Assembly: GCA_965229785.1 (NCBI GenBank)
Contig: CBDDJS010000001.1
Location: 3,472,001-3,536,000, forward strand
Direction of reading: 5' to 3'
Source of the DNA: JAWPMT01 sp965229785
Lineage (GTDB): Bacteria > Bacteroidota > Bacteroidia > Cytophagales > Cyclobacteriaceae
DNA length: 64,000 nt
Part shown: one piece after another, positions 1 to 13,338 of the stretch
How positions within the stretch are numbered: position 1 is the stretch's first letter
How the letters are laid out: each line of letters opens with the position of its first letter
The notes under the pieces: model-generated
The model's input: the letters and a program-made list of their open reading frames with translations, nothing else
Databases searched by the model: none
What the model was told of the DNA's origin: nothing
Made by a program: the position numbers and the translations under genes

Positions 1-870
1 AGTACCGAAGATGGATACCACTCGGACCAAAAAGATCCAGCTCGCGGACTCAATGAGAAACTGTCCCATGCCACCAATTGATACTTTGATGATTTCAGTA
101 ATGGTCTGAGCTTTGATTACCAGGTTTTTGACCGTCAGTTTAATGATCGATTTGTCACCAAAAAGGCTCGTTAGCTGATAAATAACACCAATACTCCGTC
201 CCAAAGTCGTAGCTATGGCGGCTCCTTCTACTCCAAATGCGGGAATTGGCCCTAATCCAAAAATCAAAATCGGATCTAGAACAATGTTCAATCCATTTGC
301 CAGCATGAGCGTTCTCATCGCGATAGATGCGTCTCCTGCTCCGCGAAAAATTGCATTGATCACGAAAATCAACACAATACTGATGTTTCCTGCAAACATA
401 ATCTGTGTATAACCCACGCCTTCAGCAATAAGGCCTTCGTCACCCCCCATCAATCGTAGGATATCATCAGCCATCGCAAAGCCAATTAAACCTAAAACGA
501 TGGCAATTACAGAAGAAACCAAAATACCCTGAAACGCTGCGTTCGCTGCCCTTTCAGGATTTTTCTCTCCAATTCTGCGCGCTACGATCGCCGTAAGCGC
601 CATACTAAGACCGACTGCAACGGAATAAATAATGAATAACACCGATTCGGTAAGACCTACCGTTGCGACGGCATTCACACTAACGCGTGACACGAAAAAC
701 AAATCAACTACCGCAAATACGGCCTCCATTCCCATCTCAATGATCATGGGAATACTCAACATGAAAATAGCTCTATTGATGCTGCCTGAAGTAAAATCCT
801 TCTCTGAGCCTTTCAATGCCTCCAATATGTAATGAAATAAACGCTTAGCACCTGTAAAAACAGAAAGCAT
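1..870 (-). CDS. MATE family efflux transporter, N-terminal part (runs off left edge)
   Basis: This encodes the first 290 residues of an inner-membrane multidrug and toxin extrusion (MATE) antiporter, which exports cationic drugs or metabolites using a Na+ or H+ gradient. The reading frame stays open from the ATG at 870 to base 1, so the C-terminal part lies outside the window; full family members have about 450 residues. Seen in the translation: a run of hydrophobic helices, an early motif PMIIEMGMEAVFAVVDLFFV typical of the first MATE helix, a later FRGAGDASIAM motif, and LDPILIFG, which resembles the end of the first six-helix bundle. The gene is divergent from the orphan nucleotidyltransferase-like gene to its right. 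A good promoter lies at 985-1012 and a hairpin sits in the leader at 911-936, so it may be controlled by attenuation. The substrate cannot be read from the sequence. Confidence 0.88.
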   Translation of the reverse strand, partial: MLSVFTGAKRLFHYILEALKGSEKDFTSGSINRAIFMLSIPMIIEMGMEAVFAVVDLFFVSRVSVNAVATVGLTESVLFIIYSVAVGLSMALTAIVARRIGEKNPERAANAAFQGILVSSVIAIVLGLIGFAMADDILRLMGGDEGLIAEGVGYTQIMFAGNISIVLIFVINAIFRGAGDASIAMRTLMLANGLNIVLDPILIFGLGPIPAFGVEGAAIATTLGRSIGVIYQLTSLFGDKSIIKLTVKNLVIKAQTITEIIKVSIGGMGQFLIESASWIFLVRVVSIFGT

Positions 871-910
871 AGTAATAAGAAATAATAAGTGTGGATAAAA
901 AGATTAAATG

Positions 911-936
911 GGAAAAACCTAGTTCGGGCGAACTAG
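911..936 (-). promoter_or_regulatory. Attenuator-like hairpin in the leader of the MATE gene
   Basis: Read on the minus strand, CTAGTTC-GCCC-GAACTAG forms a perfect 7 bp stem (8 bp if the loop closes) followed at once by GTTTTTCCC. It lies between the predicted promoter (985-1012) and the start codon at 870. A short hairpin plus T-run before a transporter gene suggests attenuation, but the T-run is short, and the same palindrome could be a repressor site. Confidence 0.4.
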
Positions 937-984
937 CACTTTACTCTTCCCAGCGCTATGTTGTAGAGACTAAACATAATGTTG

Positions 985-1012
985 CAAATGTAAAAGAATT
1001 CCCGATCTTCAA
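985..1012 (-). promoter_or_regulatory. Predicted promoter of the MATE gene
   Basis: On the minus strand a perfect Bacteroidota -7 element TACATTTG (992-985) lies 17 bp downstream of a TTG (1012-1010) that can serve as the -33 element. Predicted transcription starts near 978, leaving a leader of about 110 nt that contains the hairpin at 911-936. No motif of comparable quality was seen for the divergent gene; a weaker TACCTTTA lies at about 1200-1207 on the plus strand. Confidence 0.5.
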
Positions 1013-1242
1013 AACAAATCACAAACATTTCTCAAGTTAATTTCTCCCCAAACCTTTTCATTAACCTAATGTAAACCCGAGATTTGCGTCCGCTTTGATA
1101 ATCCTGCTCCTTCTTATAAATTGACCATTTTTAAGTAAATGAGTGATCCAAGAGATTTGAGGGTGGGTTAAATTGCATTTTGCATATATCATATTTTCAT
1201 TACCTTTATTAAAATATAGGTCGCGCTTGCATAACCTGTTAG

Positions 1243-2241
1243 ATGGATAACTCTCCGAAAACACCGCTTGATAAACTCTTAGATCGCCGCTTTGACACTG
1301 CTCGTGAAGAACATATTTTATCCGAAAGCTTTGAAAACGTCGATTATGGTCCGTATTTGAAATACACTCTGGAATCCATGCAACCTTTGGATGCTTCGCA
1401 AACCAGAAGGTTGTATACCATTTCAGGAAAAGTACTTAATAGAATACGAGGCTTTTTTGATGAACGCTCAGTCAATATTGACTTAAGATACCAGGGGGCC
1501 GTTCATACGAATACTCATGTTCAGTTAAACAGTGAGCTGGAAATCCTGGCAATACTTCGCCCCAGAAACAAAGTAGAAGCTTATAAAAGTGTGGAAAAAC
1601 TAGGTACGCTGCTTATGAGTTTATTTTCTGGAGAGCCTGAATCTTTTGACAGGGTAGATTTTAGCAATAAAATCAATATCCAGTTATCGACCAGAAGGCC
1701 CAGTGTTGACCTTAGCGTGCTCCCAACGATATGGGTAGATACTACTGCATATCGAGAATCGAGACGGGAAATTGATCGAGGTATTGCAGAGTACGATTTT
1801 CAAAATAAGACCAGAAAGAGTTTCTTACCGTTCCGAAACATGGCCAGGGTCAATGTGAAAGATGCCAAAGTCAACGGTAACTTAAAAAGGTTACTGCGGT
1901 TGATCAAGAACGTCCAGTTGGACGCTGAAGAAAAAGTGGATTTATCCGATTATGAATTGACTTGCTGTCTCTATAACATCCACGAGAAAAAGCTGTCGGT
2001 TCCCCCCGACAACCTGATTGCAATGCTTCCTGCTTTTGCAAATTACCTGGAAAAACTAGGAAAAACAGGAATGTTCCGACGGATCATTTCTCCTAGTCGA
2101 AAGGAATTGGTCTTTGGAAATAAGGATGAAAAAGGAAATGAATTGATCAAATTGAGGCACCAACTTGATCAGCACATTACTTTGTTGAAAGACGAATTGA
2201 AGAGTGATCAAAAAACCCTCGACCACTCCTTCAAATACTAG
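1243..2241 (+). CDS. Orphan CD-NTase-like (SMODS-type) nucleotidyltransferase-fold protein
   Basis: A 332-residue soluble protein with the layout of the CD-NTase/OAS-type nucleotidyltransferase fold. Seen: a G85-A86 pair after a beta strand, then S97-E98-L99-E100 at the place of the usual S-D-x-D metal-binding pair, and RPSVDLSVLP with D156 as the third carboxylate. Helices around residues 198-246 contain NGNLKRLLRLIKN followed by LSDYELTCCLYN, which resemble the C-terminal helical domain of SMODS-family enzymes. Active enzymes of this family make cyclic di- or oligonucleotide signals. Here both first acidic residues are Glu, so activity is uncertain. No effector (nuclease, phospholipase, membrane protein) or accessory gene lies next to it: the left neighbour is a divergent MATE exporter and the right neighbour a convergent M3 peptidase one base away. 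The fold call is by motif pattern only. Confidence 0.55.
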   Translation: MDNSPKTPLDKLLDRRFDTAREEHILSESFENVDYGPYLKYTLESMQPLDASQTRRLYTISGKVLNRIRGFFDERSVNIDLRYQGAVHTNTHVQLNSELEILAILRPRNKVEAYKSVEKLGTLLMSLFSGEPESFDRVDFSNKINIQLSTRRPSVDLSVLPTIWVDTTAYRESRREIDRGIAEYDFQNKTRKSFLPFRNMARVNVKDAKVNGNLKRLLRLIKNVQLDAEEKVDLSDYELTCCLYNIHEKKLSVPPDNLIAMLPAFANYLEKLGKTGMFRRIISPSRKELVFGNKDEKGNELIKLRHQLDQHITLLKDELKSDQKTLDHSFKY

Positions 2242-2242
2242 A

Positions 2243-4288
2243 TTATTTTAATCCCGCTCGAGTTAACAGCGCATCAGCGTTTGGCGCTTTCCCTCGAAAA
2301 CGTTTGTATAAAGTCATTGGATGTTCTGTACCACCCGAACTTAAAACATGTTTCCGAAAGGCCTGGGCTGTCTCCGGATCGAATATCCCATTCTCCTGAA
2401 ATGCGGCAAAGGCATCAGCATCCAATACTTCAGCCCACTTATAACTATAATAACCCGCAGCATACCCTCCGGCAAAAATGTGACTGAACTGTGTACTCAT
2501 ACACGTTCCCGGCACTTCCTTAAACAGATCTGTTTTCTTTATGTTCTCAACTTCAAATTTTCTAACATCCGATAGATCTCCTAACCGTTCTGTAGATAAG
2601 TGATGGTAGGCCAGGTCCAATAAACCAAAAGACAACTGTCTTACTGTGGCATAAGCTTCATGAAAAGTTGAAGACGCTTTGAGCTTTTCCACTAATTCTA
2701 CTGGTATCGATTCACCTGTTTCATAATGTTTGGCAAACAGATCCAGGCATCCCTTCTCATAGCACCAATTCTCGAAAATTTGGGAAGGCAGTTCCACAAA
2801 ATCCCAAAAGACATTAGGGCTGGCTAATCGTTCATATGAGGTATCTGAAAGTATTCCGTGCAGGGCATGACCAAATTCGTGAAAAAGCGTTTTGACTTCA
2901 TCAAATTTGAGCAATGACGGATTATTCGCTGTGGAAGGTGTGAAATTACATACGATACTTACAACAGGAATTATTCTCTGCTCGTCAACCTTTCTTTGCC
3001 CTCGATAACTAGTCATCCAGGCACCTGGCCGCTTTCCATCTCTAGGAAAATAATCCGCAAGATAAACGGCTATCGTTTTGCCATTTTCCTGCACTTCGTA
3101 AGCCTGAACGTCCGGATGATAAACAGGAATTTCCGTATTTCGAATGAAACTAATACCATACAATTTTTCCGCTGTTTTAAAAACACCTTCTATAACGGAT
3201 TCAAGCGGGAAGTAAGGTTTGATAACTTCATCATCGAAATCGTATTTATGCTTACGCAACTTCTCTGAAAAGTAATTCCAGTCCCACCTTTCAATATCAA
3301 AATGATAACCCAGTTCATTAGCAAAACGCTTTAGTTCTTCGACCTCATCTTTTGCCTTTTCATGAGATTTATTAAGTAAATCTTCTAAAAAAGCATACAC
3401 CTTACCTGGGTTTTCGGCCATCCGTTCTTCCAAAACATAAGCGGCGTAAGATTCATATCCTAATAGCTCAGCTTTCCGGTTCCTTAAGGCTACAATTTCC
3501 TTAATGATCTCAGTGTTATTCTGCTCATTATCCGCAAAACACTTGGTCATATGAGCTTTATACATTTGTTCTCGCAACGTCCGATTATCAGCATAATCCA
3601 TAAAAGGAATAAAACTGGGCGCCTGAAGCGTAAAGTGCCATGCTCCATCATTACCTTCAGATTTGGCCAATGCCGCTGCACGATCCACTACATCAGCAGG
3701 CAATCCACTGAGATCCGCCTCATTATCAATTTTCAAACGATAGGCATTGGTTTCAGTTAAGACATGTTCTCCAAATTTCAGTCCTAGAGTTTCTAACTTT
3801 ATAGAAAGTGCCTTCAGTTCCTCTTTGTCATTCGCATCAAGGTTAGCGCCACTTCTTATAAAGTCTTTATAAGTTTTCTCCAATAAAGTCAACTGCTCCC
3901 GGCTAAGATCGAGACTGTCCTTTTGTTCAAATACGTATCTAACTCTTTCAAACACTTGGAGGTCCTGACTAATTTCACTTCGAAATTCAGTCAAAATAGG
4001 CGCAGCCTCCTGCGTAACCTTTTGTAAAGTTTCACTGGTTTCTGCGGAATTAAGATTAAACAAAATGGAAGTAATTCTACCCAAAAGCTCTCCTGAACGC
4101 TCTAACGCCTCAATGGTGTTTGCGAATGTCGGTGAATCCTGATTTTCTTTAATCTCCCTGATTTCTTCACGAGCAGTTTGAAGTGCCTCTTGTATAGCGG
4201 GCATATAATGACTGATCTCAATAGCCTCAAACGGTGGAACTTCGTAAGGTGTATTGAACCCTAACAACAAAGGATTATTGTCTGACAT
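2243..4288 (-). CDS. M3 family metallopeptidase (oligopeptidase A / Dcp type)
   Basis: A 681-residue zinc oligopeptidase that cleaves short peptides, probably in the cytoplasm because no signal peptide is visible. The catalytic motif H470-E-F-G-H474 is present with G and H following (HEFGHALHG), and the third zinc ligand fits E499 in DFVELPSQ, exactly the spacing of thimet-oligopeptidase-like M3 enzymes. The N-terminal half is the long helical domain typical of the family, and full length is normal. The start is the ATG at 4288, giving MSDNNPLLLGFNTPYEVPPF, a typical M3 beginning. It is convergent with the orphan nucleotidyltransferase-like gene and has a 230-base gap to the divergent permease gene. 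OpdA-like and dipeptidyl carboxypeptidase-like specificities cannot be separated by eye. Confidence 0.93.
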   Translation of the reverse strand: MSDNNPLLLGFNTPYEVPPFEAIEISHYMPAIQEALQTAREEIREIKENQDSPTFANTIEALERSGELLGRITSILFNLNSAETSETLQKVTQEAAPILTEFRSEISQDLQVFERVRYVFEQKDSLDLSREQLTLLEKTYKDFIRSGANLDANDKEELKALSIKLETLGLKFGEHVLTETNAYRLKIDNEADLSGLPADVVDRAAALAKSEGNDGAWHFTLQAPSFIPFMDYADNRTLREQMYKAHMTKCFADNEQNNTEIIKEIVALRNRKAELLGYESYAAYVLEERMAENPGKVYAFLEDLLNKSHEKAKDEVEELKRFANELGYHFDIERWDWNYFSEKLRKHKYDFDDEVIKPYFPLESVIEGVFKTAEKLYGISFIRNTEIPVYHPDVQAYEVQENGKTIAVYLADYFPRDGKRPGAWMTSYRGQRKVDEQRIIPVVSIVCNFTPSTANNPSLLKFDEVKTLFHEFGHALHGILSDTSYERLASPNVFWDFVELPSQIFENWCYEKGCLDLFAKHYETGESIPVELVEKLKASSTFHEAYATVRQLSFGLLDLAYHHLSTERLGDLSDVRKFEVENIKKTDLFKEVPGTCMSTQFSHIFAGGYAAGYYSYKWAEVLDADAFAAFQENGIFDPETAQAFRKHVLSSGGTEHPMTLYKRFRGKAPNADALLTRAGLK

Positions 4289-4520
4289 TGATTCGATATT
4301 CTTTTCCTGTAAATTCTTAGTAAAACTAATGCATCTTTAAACTCATGAACATCTCTGTGGGTTCCAATTTTAAGCATTAAAAAAAGAGACTCATTTTGTA
4401 TTAAAATCGAACTAATTATTGTCCGGCCCTTGAACAAAATAACAAATCCAACTCACTTCAATCACACAAATAACTGATAATCAAATACTTCAAGGAATTG
4501 GCAGCATTTTTATACCCTTC

Positions 4521-6980
4521 ATGGCAAATACGAATATCATGCTCAACCATAGAATCAATATCGCAATCAGACTGATGTTACGACAGAAGTTTTTCACCAT
4601 CTTGAATCTCCTGGGTTTAGCCATTGGTGCGGCTTGCTTTCTACTGATCTATTTATATGTCGCTGATGAGTATTCATACGATCAGTTTCATGCTCACAAG
4701 GATCGGATCTATCGGGTCAACATGACCAATATCTGGATTGAAAGCAATGATATATTCGGATCCACAAGTCCGGCAGTAGCGCAAGCAATTAGGGCTGATA
4801 TCCCGGAAGCGGATAAAGTCATCAGACTCCATGCCCCCTATTTTGGAGGTGAGCAAATTGTCTCAACATTAGATAAGGAAGGAAAGAGACGAAGTTTTAA
4901 AGAAAGCAGCATTCTTTCGAGTGACCCTGAGATATTCGACATCTTCACATTCCAGGCATTAGAAGGAAATCTGACGACTGCACTTCAAAACCCTAATGCT
5001 ATTGTTTTGACAAGAAATCAAGCTCATAAGTACTTTCCATCCGAACCTGCGGTAGGCAAGCAAATAACGATTGGAGTTGGCTCCGCACAAAGAACTTTTA
5101 AGGTCACAGCAGTCATCGAAAACGTTCCGGATCAAAGTCATTTCCATTTTGATATGTTGGTCTCGATGAACACTTTCAAAAACATAGTTGATCGTTCCGA
5201 TTCCTGGATTTGGACCGCTTTTGTGACGTATGTACTCCTTAATGATGGTGCAAATCCTGAAAATGTGAATGCTACGCTGGCTTCATTACCGGGACGGTAT
5301 GTGGGTGAAACCGAAGCTCGCCAAAAAAATTGGACTTTGGAGTTGCATAATATTGCTGACATAAGGCTTCGCTCGGGAACTATTCCTAACCGGCTTGGTC
5401 CTGTTGGGAGTCAATCCAGAGTCAATATTTTCATTTCAGTTGCAATACTAATTCTGTTGCTATCGTGCATCAATTTCATGAATTTATCGACTGCTCGATT
5501 TGGGCAGCGAGCAAAAGAAATAGGAATTAAGAAAGTGATGGGATCATCTAAAACTCAAATCAGCCAACAGTTTCTAATGGAATCTCTGATGTTCAGTTCC
5601 ATTTCAGTGCTATTAGGATTTGGGATAGCGGAGTTAGCAAGACCTTATTTCAATTCGCTCGCAGATAAATCCATCTCACTTAACCTGTTCACAGATCCCA
5701 CAATATTGGTTATCATGATACTCATGATTTTGATCATTGGTCTACTCGCCGGAAGTTACCCTGCCTGGTTTATGACGCGATTCAATCTCATAGATTCCAT
5801 TAAAGGTGCCAAAATGAAATCTCATGATAAATTCAACCTTCGAAATGGCTTAGTAATCTTCCAATTCACGATCTCCATAGCATTAATCTCTTCCACGTTA
5901 TTAGTGAAAGACCAGTTAGACTTTCTAAATGAAAAAGAGCTGGGTTTTGAGAGCGAGAACCTCATTGCAATTGAACACCTGGAATGGTTAAGCGATGATG
6001 GGGAATTATTCAGAGATAAAGTGATTGGTTCCGGAATACTTGACAGCCCTTCACTGACCAGTCATGTTCCTCCTAATTGCTGGAATCAGGACAATCTGAA
6101 ACCATTGAATTCTCCCAAAACTGAAGATTTAGCTGTCACAATGATATTGACAGATCCTCATTTTATGCCCACGCTTGGAATTGATTTAAAGGCTGGTAGA
6201 AATTTCTTTGACGAAGGAGAAGGCGATATTCACAGTATCATTATCAATGAAAAGTGTGCCTTCCAGATGGAATGGGTGTCACCTGGTCAGGACATAGAAT
6301 CAGTAATTGGCAAAAAAGTCTCGTACTATGACGATCTCCAATTTACTGTAATAGGGGTGATGAAAGATTTTAATTTTTGGGCATTGCACAGCCCCGTTGA
6401 ACCCCTTGCTTTATTACATAAAAACTCACCACTGTGGAGAAATGAGAATTTTCTGGTTGGGCGTGTCTCGGGAGGAAACTACACAAGTGTCGTTAACGAC
6501 CTTGAAAAACTGTGGGATGATCTAAATCCGGGGATTCCATTCAACTATCATTTTGTTGACCAGGAATTCGACAAAAGCTTCAAGGGACAGAGGCAATTTG
6601 CATCAGTTCTTAATGCTTTTACAGTGTTGGCCATCTCCATTGCTATTTTAGGACTCATTGGCCTTATAAGCTTCACAACGGAGCAAAGGACTAAGGAATT
6701 TGGAATTAGGAAAGTACTGGGAGCAAGGTTTAGACACCTGTTAGGCATTATTTCGTACGATTTTATAAAACTCTTGGCTTTCGCAACAGTTTTCGGTGTT
6801 TTGCTTACCCTTTACTTTGGAAACGATTGGCTTTCAAGTTTCACATATCAAACATCGATATCACCATTTATATTCATAATCTCTGGATTTACTGTTTTGA
6901 GTTTAATTATGATCATTACCTATTCTATCACAAAAGTAAATTCAAGTAAAAATCCGGCTTCAGTACTTAGAGACGATTAA
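4521..6980 (+). CDS. FtsX-type ABC transporter permease without an adjacent ATPase
   Basis: An 819-residue inner-membrane protein of the MacB/FtsX permease family in its long Bacteroidota form. Order of parts: a transmembrane helix at about residues 20-45, a large extracytoplasmic MacB-PCD-type domain, three helices around 295-430 containing the family motif AKEIGIKKVMGSS, a second extracytoplasmic domain, and a C-terminal set of helices with the repeated motif TKEFGIRKVLGARF. It therefore has two FtsX units in one chain. Such proteins couple ATP hydrolysis to mechanical work in the periplasm or to export of lipids, peptides or drugs. No ATPase gene is adjacent, so its partner must be encoded elsewhere. 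A second, paralogous permease lies at 48703-51276. A terminator follows at 7024. Confidence 0.87.
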   Translation: MANTNIMLNHRINIAIRLMLRQKFFTILNLLGLAIGAACFLLIYLYVADEYSYDQFHAHKDRIYRVNMTNIWIESNDIFGSTSPAVAQAIRADIPEADKVIRLHAPYFGGEQIVSTLDKEGKRRSFKESSILSSDPEIFDIFTFQALEGNLTTALQNPNAIVLTRNQAHKYFPSEPAVGKQITIGVGSAQRTFKVTAVIENVPDQSHFHFDMLVSMNTFKNIVDRSDSWIWTAFVTYVLLNDGANPENVNATLASLPGRYVGETEARQKNWTLELHNIADIRLRSGTIPNRLGPVGSQSRVNIFISVAILILLLSCINFMNLSTARFGQRAKEIGIKKVMGSSKTQISQQFLMESLMFSSISVLLGFGIAELARPYFNSLADKSISLNLFTDPTILVIMILMILIIGLLAGSYPAWFMTRFNLIDSIKGAKMKSHDKFNLRNGLVIFQFTISIALISSTLLVKDQLDFLNEKELGFESENLIAIEHLEWLSDDGELFRDKVIGSGILDSPSLTSHVPPNCWNQDNLKPLNSPKTEDLAVTMILTDPHFMPTLGIDLKAGRNFFDEGEGDIHSIIINEKCAFQMEWVSPGQDIESVIGKKVSYYDDLQFTVIGVMKDFNFWALHSPVEPLALLHKNSPLWRNENFLVGRVSGGNYTSVVNDLEKLWDDLNPGIPFNYHFVDQEFDKSFKGQRQFASVLNAFTVLAISIAILGLIGLISFTTEQRTKEFGIRKVLGARFRHLLGIISYDFIKLLAFATVFGVLLTLYFGNDWLSSFTYQTSISPFIFIISGFTVLSLIMIITYSITKVNSSKNPASVLRDD

Positions 6981-7023
6981 CAATTAGTGACGTCTTTCGT
7001 TTCTTCGTACTTGTAAAACGACT

Positions 7024-7057
7024 AAAAAGTCTATTCAATTAATGAATGGGCTTTTTT
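7024..7057 (+). terminator. Intrinsic terminator after the permease gene
   Basis: AAAAAGTCTATTCA pairs with TGAATGGGCTTTTT (with G-T wobbles) around a 5-base loop and is followed by a T-run. It lies 44 bases after the stop codon of the plus-strand permease gene. Confidence 0.7.
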
Positions 7058-7575
7058 CATGAAATTCGTGGCATTCAAAGAGCTCAATCTTGGAAGTTCC
7101 TAACCCAATTCTCTACTATTGTAATGGGAATTATCTACGATAGTCGGATTGCTTTGTATTCTATTCCTCTGCTACAAATCACCACATGTCACAGTACAAA
7201 AGCTGGTAAAGGCCCGAGGCAGGTAACCTTACTCACTAGATGGTTATAATGCTATTCTGATGATTGGAAGTTTCAATAACATTATAAGCGATCTCTAGGT
7301 CATTTGGAAAACATTAGGATCAAGCAATATTTCTGAGGACCATACTTAAATAAGTGAAAATATTATTTTAGGATTAAGCTACCCCGCTATCGTAAGTCGC
7401 ACAAAGTGGTTCACCGTTCCTTCGGCAGAAAATCCAAAACCAAGAAATCATCATTTCAAGAGTAGAAAAACGGAATAACTGATTAGATTAACTCAATCTC
7501 TTTGGATCAATGGATCATTACTCTACGGGTTATCCTCTTGATCCTGATCCGTTGATATTTTCAGGAGTTGGTATA
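7058..7575. other. Gene-free stretch between the permease terminator and the rRNA operon terminator
   Basis: About 520 bases with no convincing gene. Short open frames here lack family features and plausible starts. The only structure noticed is a 25-base segment beginning at 7315 (TAGGATCAAGCAAT core) that matches 23 of 25 positions at 62527, which may be a decayed repeat or chance. Confidence 0.6.
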
Positions 7576-7611
7576 AATAAAAAAAGGGTATCACATTACT
7601 GTAATACCCTT
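7576..7611 (-). terminator. Terminator of the rRNA operon
   Basis: On the minus strand AAGGGTAT and ATACCCTT form a perfect 8 bp stem with a 12-base loop, followed by a long T-run. It begins 8 bases after the 3' end of the 5S gene, as expected for the end of an rrn operon. Confidence 0.85.
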
Positions 7612-7618
7612 GATAAAA

Positions 7619-7728
<110 letters not shown>

Positions 7729-7740
7729 AAAATCTTCGGT

Positions 7741-7803
7741 TATCTAGGACAGGTGTCACACACCCTCGAACTATCCGTCCGCCTATCATCACCATAAAGT
7801 CTT
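7741..7803 (-). repeat. Degenerate partial duplicate of the 5S 5' end in the 23S-5S spacer
   Basis: The minus strand just upstream of 5S reads ACTTTATGGTGATGATAG, then about 17 unrelated bases, then CGAGGGTGT and GACACCTGTCC. The true 5S start reads ATTTTATGGTGATTATAG directly followed by CGAGGGTGT and CCACCTCTTCC. The spacer thus holds a broken second copy of the 5S leader and first 25-30 bases, interrupted by an insertion. It cannot form a full 5S molecule. It may be a remnant of a tandem 5S gene or of recombination between rrn operons. Confidence 0.6.
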
Positions 7804-7838
7804 AGTACTCAGTACTTCTTACTTTGTACTTTAATATC
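7803..7838. repeat. Short AGTAC-rich degenerate repeat in the 23S-5S spacer
   Basis: The minus strand carries units related to AAGTAC spaced every 6-8 bases (AAAGTACAAAGTA, AGAAGTACTGAGTACTAAG). A similar stretch lies between hpd and hmgA at 53425-53500, so this is a dispersed low-complexity element rather than part of the rRNA. Confidence 0.45.
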
Positions 7839-7896
7839 CTTAACATGTTGTCAGAGTAAAAGATCCTTTGAGTTAATTCTCAATCGAGTATAGTCG

Positions 7897-10764
<2,868 letters not shown>

Positions 10765-11042
10765 TAGTTGCCGACTAATCACGTCGGCGTAACGATATAC
10801 TCGTGTAGTATCTCTACTACATTAAATTAATTCTCAGTGAATCTTTTACTCTTTTACAACATGTCAATGAACTCTTACTTCAGTTTCTAGCTCTCCGCTA
10901 ATAATCAACGGCTCATCAATTATTATCATCCAGCATCTGAATTAGATTTTTCAACAGATTCCTATATCTCTTGAAAACTTTGAAGTTTGTTCAACTTCTT
11001 CAATAAAATTAAAGTGATCCTTCTAATCACTTTCTCTTTTTG

Positions 11043-11116
11043 TGGAGGATATCGGAGTCGAACCGATGACCTCCTGCGTGCAAGGCAGGCGCTCTAGCCA
11101 GCTGAGCTAATCCCCC
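11043..11116 (-). tRNA. tRNA-Ala (anticodon TGC)
   Basis: The minus strand folds as a 74-base cloverleaf: acceptor GGGGGAT with ATCCTCC, a D-arm with AGCTCAGCTGGCTAGAGC, an anticodon loop with TTGCACG (anticodon TGC) and TTCGACTCC in the T-arm. The terminal CCA is not encoded. It is located in the 16S-23S spacer. Confidence 0.95.
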
Positions 11117-11164
11117 AATAATTCAAGTACAACCGTAATCCTGTTCCCCGTCAGACCTATTTAG

Positions 11165-11238
11165 TGGGCCTGCGTGGACTCGAACCACGGACCTCTACAT
11201 TATCAGTGTAGCGCTCTAACCACCTGAGCTACAGGCCC
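11165..11238 (-). tRNA. tRNA-Ile (anticodon GAT)
   Basis: The minus strand folds as a 74-base cloverleaf with acceptor GGGCCTG and CAGGCCC, anticodon GAT in the loop CTGATAA and TTCGAGTCC in the T-arm. It precedes tRNA-Ala in the 16S-23S spacer, the usual order. The CCA end is not encoded. Confidence 0.95.
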
Positions 11239-11366
11239 ATCATATAATCCTATGACGGACAGGTCGGTTCAACCGATTTTCTCAATAATCTTAAGTCTAG
11301 GACTTCATCCTAAACTCGAACAAATGTTGGTAACAAATAATCCCACTAGTAAAACAAGTCATCTCC

Positions 11367-12888
<1,522 letters not shown>

Positions 12889-13275
12889 TTATACTATAAA
12901 GATTATTTGAATCCTCGCTTTACTATTTACTCATTAAAAGAATTAAACAGAGTCTAACCAAATTTAACTTCAGTCAACTCCGGTGGAATCATTTGCTACC
13001 TTAACATTCATTCAAAGAACTTCTACCTCTTCAGCTTAAAAGCCAACATTATCCAGTCATTACGCCCTAAAAAGCTCAATCAGAAATGATACTTCCCGAT
13101 CTTTTAACTCCTAAATACTATCAACAAAACCTCAAGATTTGAATCGAAATACCCTACTAGTATCTCAACTTTTTTGGACTTTTTATCGCCCTTTTTAGCT
13201 CCCCTTTCTGCCTCTCTGCTATCCCTCTGCCCGAAAGCGGATGCAAAGATAACAGAACATTTTTCTAACAAACAA
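12889..13275 (-). promoter_or_regulatory. rRNA operon promoter and leader
   Basis: On the minus strand a perfect -7 element TATCTTTG lies at 13251-13244, with TTG candidates for the -33 element 17 bp (13271-13269) and 21 bp (13275-13273) upstream. Transcription should start near 13237, giving a leader of about 350 nt before mature 16S. The leader contains no open frame that looks real. The upstream DNA (13260-13320) is A/T-rich with A and T tracts, which could act as an UP-like element. Confidence 0.6.
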
Positions 13276-13338
13276 GCCCTAATTAAAACTTTTCGAAATT
13301 TTTTATTGAAAATTTTATTTCCGCTTGAAAAAGGGCCT

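Noticed and set aside
1061..1264. Minus-strand 67-residue open frame between the MATE and NTase-like genes
   Set aside because: It overlaps the start of the NTase-like gene, has no family features and lies across the divergent promoter region.
1243..2241. Idea of a complete CBASS operon around the CD-NTase-like gene
   Set aside because: Neither neighbour is a known effector, sensor or accessory protein; one is a transporter and the other a peptidase in convergent orientation.
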